Positions 6,154 to 8,786 of a stretch of DNA of 8,786 bases are shown piece after piece. Source of the DNA: Caldisericota bacterium (GTDB taxonomy: Bacteria; Caldisericota; Caldisericia; Cryosericales; Cryosericaceae). Below the pieces are notes generated by a model. It was given only the letters and a program-made list of their open reading frames with translations, searched no databases and had not been told where the DNA came from. Numbering within the stretch: position 1 is the stretch's first letter; every line of letters starts with the position of its first letter. Made by a program: the position numbers and the translations under genes. The stretch covers positions 1-8,786 of the forward strand of contig JAPLGH010000098.1 of the NCBI GenBank assembly GCA_026390285.1, written 5' to 3'.

Positions 6154-6191
6154 GAACCGCCGGGCGGAGATCTCATTCTCGCCGGCGGTTC
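6154..6191 (+). terminator. Strong hairpin at the end of the pilin operon
   Basis: GAACCGCCGG (6154-6163) pairs perfectly with CCGGCGGTTC (6182-6191), and GAGA/TCTC can pair inside the loop. It starts 27 bases after the FimT-like stop codon. The following bases are not a U-run (GCTGTTCCTCTCC), so termination may be partial or factor-assisted. Its place between the pilin operon and the next gene supports a 3' end. Confidence 0.6.
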
Positions 6192-6267
6192 GCTGTTCCT
6201 CTCCATCCCGCGTGGCGCAGTCCCGGGTTTGACGTGGAGGCACACGCGCGACCGTAATTCCCATGGG

Positions 6268-6289
6268 ATTGCAGTGATATTGCAGCGAG
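6268..6289 (+). repeat. Tandem 11-base repeat upstream of the propeller gene
   Basis: ATTGCAGTGAT (6268-6278) is followed directly by ATTGCAGCGAG (6279-6289), 9 of 11 bases identical, ending 31 bases before the ATG at 6321. The 11-base period is close to one helical turn, so it could be a pair of protein contact sites. No good promoter could be placed with confidence; a TTGACG at 6229-6234 lacks a well-spaced -10. Confidence 0.35.
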
Positions 6290-6320
6290 CAAGAGACGGA
6301 ATCTAGAGGAGGCCTTGATC

Positions 6321-8195
6321 ATGAGACAGTCTGTCCGCTTTGCAGTGGCGCTGGTTCTGTGCCTTGTGCTGTGTCTTTCAGGTGTGATGGTCGGGGATTC
6401 CAGGACCTATGCTTCCAGCGTGGGTTGGGTGGAACGGCGGCCGGCAGGAGATGTAGGTCGGCAATGGTATGCGCTTGCCTCTGATTCTACGGGAACTCAT
6501 CTGATTGCTGCCGCCTTTGGCAATTATGGAACTGAGGGTTGGGTCTATACGTCGACCGACGGCGGAGCAAGTTGGGCGCAAACCTATCCGAACACATGGT
6601 CATCCTATTGGATGGCCGCTGCATCTGATGCTGATGGGAGCAACCTGATCGTCTGTGTCTGGGCTGGCCTGGTTTATACGTCTTCAAATGGTGGGGTTGA
6701 TTGGACAACACGCTATCCGGCGGGGGAGACAGCCCAGAGGTGGCAGACCGTGGCTTCGGATGCCGACGGTTCCAATCTGATGGCGGGTACTTCAACGGGT
6801 CGGCTTTGGATATCCAAGAATGGTGGAAGCACGTGGGTGGAGACGCGGCCAGCGGGAAATGTGGACGGAGATTGGCGCGGAGCATCCTCCAATGCCGATG
6901 GGAGTGTCCTGCTGGTCGGCAACTATAATGGCAGACTGTACATTACCTCAAATGGCGGAACCAACTGGACGGAACTCACGCCTGCGGGGGCAGCGGACAA
7001 GAATTGGCAAGGGACTGCCTGCGACGAGGATGGGAGCAACCTGATTGTGGGCGTTGAAGGGGGAAGGCTCTACACATCTTCCAACGGTGGTTCCAGTTGG
7101 ACGGAACGACGACCGGCGGGAGATACGAACCGGAACTGGTCTCGGTTTGCCTCGGATTCCGATGGAAGCATTTTGCTGGCGGCGGATGAAGCGAGACTCT
7201 ACCGTTCGCTCGACAGTGGTGCAAAATGGACAGAACAACAGCCTGCGGGAGACAAGGATGCACACTGGACATGCTGCTCGAATGCTGATGGTTCCTATCT
7301 TGTCGTGGCGAACTATGCCGGCGGGAGAGTCTATTCCCTTGCTGTCAATCCCCTTGCGCGCGCTCTTACGGTTGCCAAGACGGCAAACGGCACGGTAACT
7401 CTTGATCCAGCAGGTGCAACGTATGACGATGGCACCGTTGTCACCCTGACTGCTACCCCCGCCACTGGCTACACCTTTACCGGCTGGTCCGGGGACCTCA
7501 GTGGCACGACGAACCCTGCACGGATCACGATGGACGGGGACAAGACCGTCACTGCGACCTTCACTGCTTCTCCCACGTACACGCTGACGCCCTCTGCCGG
7601 GACTGGCGGCACCATCACCCCGAACACGCTGCAGGCCGTTCTGCAGGGCGGGAGCAAGACCTTCACAATCGTTGCGAATGCGGGCTACCACGTCGCCGAT
7701 GTCTCGGTCGATGGAGTGTCGCAAGGGGTCGTTTCTTCGTACACGTTTACCAACGTGACCTCAAACCACACCATCAGTGCTAGATTCGAACAGGAGATGA
7801 AGCAGACCATCATTGTCCTTCAGATAGGGAAGTCTACGTTTACGGTGAACGGTATTTCGGAGACCCTTGACTCTCCTCCAGTGATCAAGAATGGAAGGAC
7901 CCTTGTCCCGATACGTGCAATCATCGAGGCGCTCGGAGGAGCGGTCGGCTGGGACGGAACCGCCAGGAAGGCTACCGTGGCCCTGGGCAGCAGATCCATC
8001 GAACTCTGGATCGGCCAGAGTACAGCGAGAGTGAATAGTATCAGCACCCGTATCGATTCGACGAACCTCAAGGTGGTTCCCGAGATCATCAACAGCAGGA
8101 CCATGCTTCCGTTGAGATTCGTCTCCGAGAATCTTGGGTGCTTGGTTGTCTGGGCAGACGCAACCAAGACAATAACGATTACATACCAGCCATGA
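6321..8195 (+). CDS. Secreted multidomain protein: BNR-type propeller, two bacterial-repeat domains, C-terminal stalk domain
   Basis: A 624-residue exported protein. Residues 1-31 form a signal peptide (hydrophobic 8-24, likely cleavage after TYA). Residues 34-340 hold seven units of about 44 residues with the pattern A-S-D-x-D-G-S-N-L-I, then S-S-N-G-G-x-x-W (an Asp-box/BNR variant), then E-R-R-P-A-G-D. Clear box motifs lie at 78, 121, 165, 209, 253 and 296, so a seven-bladed beta-propeller is likely. Residues 348-415 (G-T-V-T-L-D-P...G-Y-T-F-T-G-W-S-G) and 419-490 are two Listeria-Bacteroides/InlB-type repeats. Residues 498-622 are a copper amine oxidase N-like 'stalk' domain (N-G-R-T-L-V-P-I-R and S-R-T-M-L-P-L-R-F-V-S-E-N-L-G). 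ATG 6321 is chosen over TTG 6315 because AGAGGAGG (6305-6312) is 8 bases before it. No sialidase active site is visible, so adhesion or surface binding is more likely than catalysis. Its target is unknown. Confidence 0.88.
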   Translation: MRQSVRFAVALVLCLVLCLSGVMVGDSRTYASSVGWVERRPAGDVGRQWYALASDSTGTHLIAAAFGNYGTEGWVYTSTDGGASWAQTYPNTWSSYWMAAASDADGSNLIVCVWAGLVYTSSNGGVDWTTRYPAGETAQRWQTVASDADGSNLMAGTSTGRLWISKNGGSTWVETRPAGNVDGDWRGASSNADGSVLLVGNYNGRLYITSNGGTNWTELTPAGAADKNWQGTACDEDGSNLIVGVEGGRLYTSSNGGSSWTERRPAGDTNRNWSRFASDSDGSILLAADEARLYRSLDSGAKWTEQQPAGDKDAHWTCCSNADGSYLVVANYAGGRVYSLAVNPLARALTVAKTANGTVTLDPAGATYDDGTVVTLTATPATGYTFTGWSGDLSGTTNPARITMDGDKTVTATFTASPTYTLTPSAGTGGTITPNTLQAVLQGGSKTFTIVANAGYHVADVSVDGVSQGVVSSYTFTNVTSNHTISARFEQEMKQTIIVLQIGKSTFTVNGISETLDSPPVIKNGRTLVPIRAIIEALGGAVGWDGTARKATVALGSRSIELWIGQSTARVNSISTRIDSTNLKVVPEIINSRTMLPLRFVSENLGCLVVWADATKTITITYQP

Positions 8196-8208
8196 AGGTG
8201 GCTGGGTA
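8186..8208 (+). terminator. Hairpin overlapping the stop codon of the propeller gene
   Basis: CCAGCCA (8186-8192) pairs with TGGCTGG (8199-8205) around a 6-base loop containing the TGA stop. A purine-rich stretch follows, not a U-run. It may act as a weak terminator or transcript end before the rRNA promoters; confidence is low. Confidence 0.3.
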
Positions 8209-8272
8209 GAGGGAGGGGGAAACAAATCCTCACATCGCAGGATCTGGATCCAGTGCAGTCGGCGATGGCCTC

Positions 8273-8300
8273 TTGACAGTGCAGCCATCCTGAGTATGAT
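8273..8300 (+). promoter_or_regulatory. rRNA operon promoter P1
   Basis: TTGACA (8273-8278), a 16-base spacer and TATGAT (8295-8300) make a near-consensus sigma70 promoter about 300 bases before 16S. A 10-base palindrome CTGGATCCAG (8244-8253) lies just upstream of the -35 and may be regulatory or chance. Strong tandem promoters are usual for rRNA operons. Confidence 0.7.
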
Positions 8301-8365
8301 TCTGTTGTTCGAAACGCAGAGGTACGAAGAGTGAACGCCATGCGCGACGAGAGAAGCGCAAGGTC

Positions 8366-8393
8366 TTGACTTTTTTTGCTATCTGTCTAGTAT
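8366..8393 (+). promoter_or_regulatory. rRNA operon promoter P2
   Basis: TTGACT (8366-8371), a 16-base spacer beginning with a T-run, and TAGTAT (8388-8393) form a second sigma70-type promoter about 93 bases downstream of P1. TATGTA (8391-8396) is an alternative -10 at 19-base spacing. Confidence 0.55.
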
Positions 8394-8453
8394 GTAAGTC
8401 CGTCGCCCCACCCCCAGGGTGTTCGTCGACAGATCAGCACGCGCAGTTGGTAC

Positions 8454-8463
8454 CTTGAAAACT
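8454..8463 (+). promoter_or_regulatory. boxA-like rRNA antitermination element
   Basis: CTTGAAAACT lies about 60 bases after P2 and resembles the boxA of Gram-positive rRNA operons, where a T-T-T-G-A-A-A-A-C-T core recruits NusB and S10 to prevent early Rho termination. It is in the expected place between the promoters and 16S; assignment is by resemblance. Confidence 0.5.
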
Positions 8464-8478
8464 AGACAGTGAAGAGAA

Positions 8479-8514
8479 CGGGTTGAAAGACACAATAGGT
8501 GTGTTTTTTACCCG
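8479..8514 (+). other. Long hairpin in the 16S leader
   Basis: CGGG (8479-8482) pairs with CCCG (8511-8514). After a bulged T8483, TGAAAGACACA (8484-8494) pairs with TGTGTTTTTTA (8500-8510), including two G-U pairs, around a 5-base loop. The result is an almost continuous 15-bp stem in pre-rRNA. The T-run is buried in the stem, so it should not act as a terminator. Confidence 0.5.
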
Positions 8515-8532
8515 ACAAGGAAAGTCTTTGAA

Positions 8533-8563
8533 GTACAAGACAATCCCTGTCATTCCTTTGTAC
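8533..8563 (+). other. Leader hairpin next to 16S
   Basis: GTACAA (8533-8538) pairs with TTGTAC (8558-8563), and GACA (8539-8542) pairs with TGTC (8548-8551), with a one-sided bulge. It may form part of the leader fold near the 16S processing site. Confidence 0.4.
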
Positions 8564-8567
8564 CGAT

Positions 8568-8583
8568 TCTTCCTTCGGGAAGA
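8568..8583 (+). other. UUCG tetraloop hairpin just before 16S
   Basis: TCTTCC (8568-8573) and GGAAGA (8578-8583) close a TTCG loop with a C-G pair, the very stable cUUCGg tetraloop. It ends 17 bases before the inferred 16S 5' end and may help leader folding or RNase processing. Confidence 0.5.
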
Positions 8584-8600
8584 TCATATACAAACACAGA

Positions 8601-8786
8601 TTTTCGAAGAGTTCGATCCTGGCTCAGAATGAACGCTGGCGGCGTGCTTTACACATGCAAGTCGAGCGGAGTCCGACCCAAAGGGCAACCCGAGGGACTG
8701 GCTCAGCGGCAAACGGGTGAGTAATGGACAGGTAACGTACCCCCTAGACGTGGATAGCTCATCGAAAGATGAGATAATACGCGATA
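8601..8786 (+). rRNA. 16S ribosomal RNA, 5' part (cut by window end)
   Basis: The 5' end is recognisable by GAAGAGTTCGATCCTGGCTC from 8606, then AACGCTGGCGGCGTGC, ACACATGCAAGTCGAGCG, AAACGGGTGAGTAA and GATAATACGCGATA, in the same order and spacing as bacterial 16S helices 3-8. The start is set by matching G8606 to E. coli position 6, so it is exact only to a few bases. Position 8614 is C where most bacteria have U, within the 27F primer site. About 186 bases of roughly 1,500 are present, too few for a firm taxonomic call. Confidence 0.96.

Larger units (their letters stand above)
8196..8600 (+). other. rRNA operon upstream and leader region
   Basis: These 405 bases between the propeller gene and 16S hold no protein gene. 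They contain the P1 and P2 promoters, a boxA-like antitermination element, and three hairpins close to 16S. A GTG-started 12-codon frame at 8332 is too short and unsupported to call. Confidence 0.75.

Noticed and set aside
8332..8370. Short GTG-started frame of 12 codons between rRNA promoters P1 and P2
   Set aside because: Too short to judge, no strong ribosome site, and a leader peptide is not expected in an rRNA operon.
1..8786. CRISPR arrays, insertion sequences, phage attachment sites
   Set aside because: No regularly spaced long direct repeats, transposase-like proteins or terminal inverted repeats with target duplications were seen.

Overview
The window holds the 3' part of a type IV pilus or type II secretion-like pseudopilin locus, then a gene for a secreted multidomain beta-propeller protein, and finally the promoter/leader region and first ~186 bases of a 16S rRNA gene. 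All genes are on the + strand. The DNA is moderately GC-rich, with Shine-Dalgarno starts and a normal bacterial 16S 5' end. The C-terminal 'stalk' (copper amine oxidase N-like) domain, the Firmicutes-like TTGAAAACT box in the rRNA leader and the GC-rich pilin genes suggest a bacterium outside the Proteobacteria. A little-cultured lineage such as Caldiserica/Cryosericota is a guess that 186 bases of 16S cannot settle when read by eye.

Layout. 2-424: C-terminal end of a PilC/GspF platform protein, cut by the window edge. 425-803: non-coding gap with a structured repeat (copy 1), a 15-base dyad and possible promoter elements. 804-1382: GspG/PilA-like pilin, probably the major subunit. 1383-1664: gap with a perfect 11-bp hairpin and repeat copy 2. 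1665-2816: PilV/GspI-like minor pilin whose very long prepilin leader is encoded partly by repeat copy 3. 2773-3561: PilW/GspJ-like minor pilin. 3578-5491: large PilX/GspK-like protein with a DUF4900-like segment. 5498-6127: FimT/GspH-like minor pilin with a perfect hairpin in its leader codons. 6154-6191: strong hairpin, the likely end of the operon. 6321-8195: secreted protein with a seven-repeat propeller, two bacterial-repeat domains and a stalk domain. 8196-8600: two sigma70-type promoters, a boxA-like element and three leader hairpins. 8601-8786: 16S rRNA start.

How it fits together. PilC/GspF is the inner-membrane platform on which pilin subunits are assembled. The four genes 1665-6127 look like the H/I/J/K-type minor pilin set that in known systems forms the priming tip complex, and the gene at 804 would supply the bulk subunit. 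The 6321 product is probably an exported surface or adhesive protein, possibly linked to the pili only by proximity.

The most unusual signal is a hairpin element found three times within 1.3 kb. Each copy pairs as a C-rich/G-rich stem interrupted by a symmetric GA/GA internal loop, capped by an 11-12 base loop ending in AA. Copy 1 shows a compensatory T-A for C-G change. The copies lie upstream of the major pilin, downstream of it, and inside the leader codons of the next pilin. I do not recognise the element.
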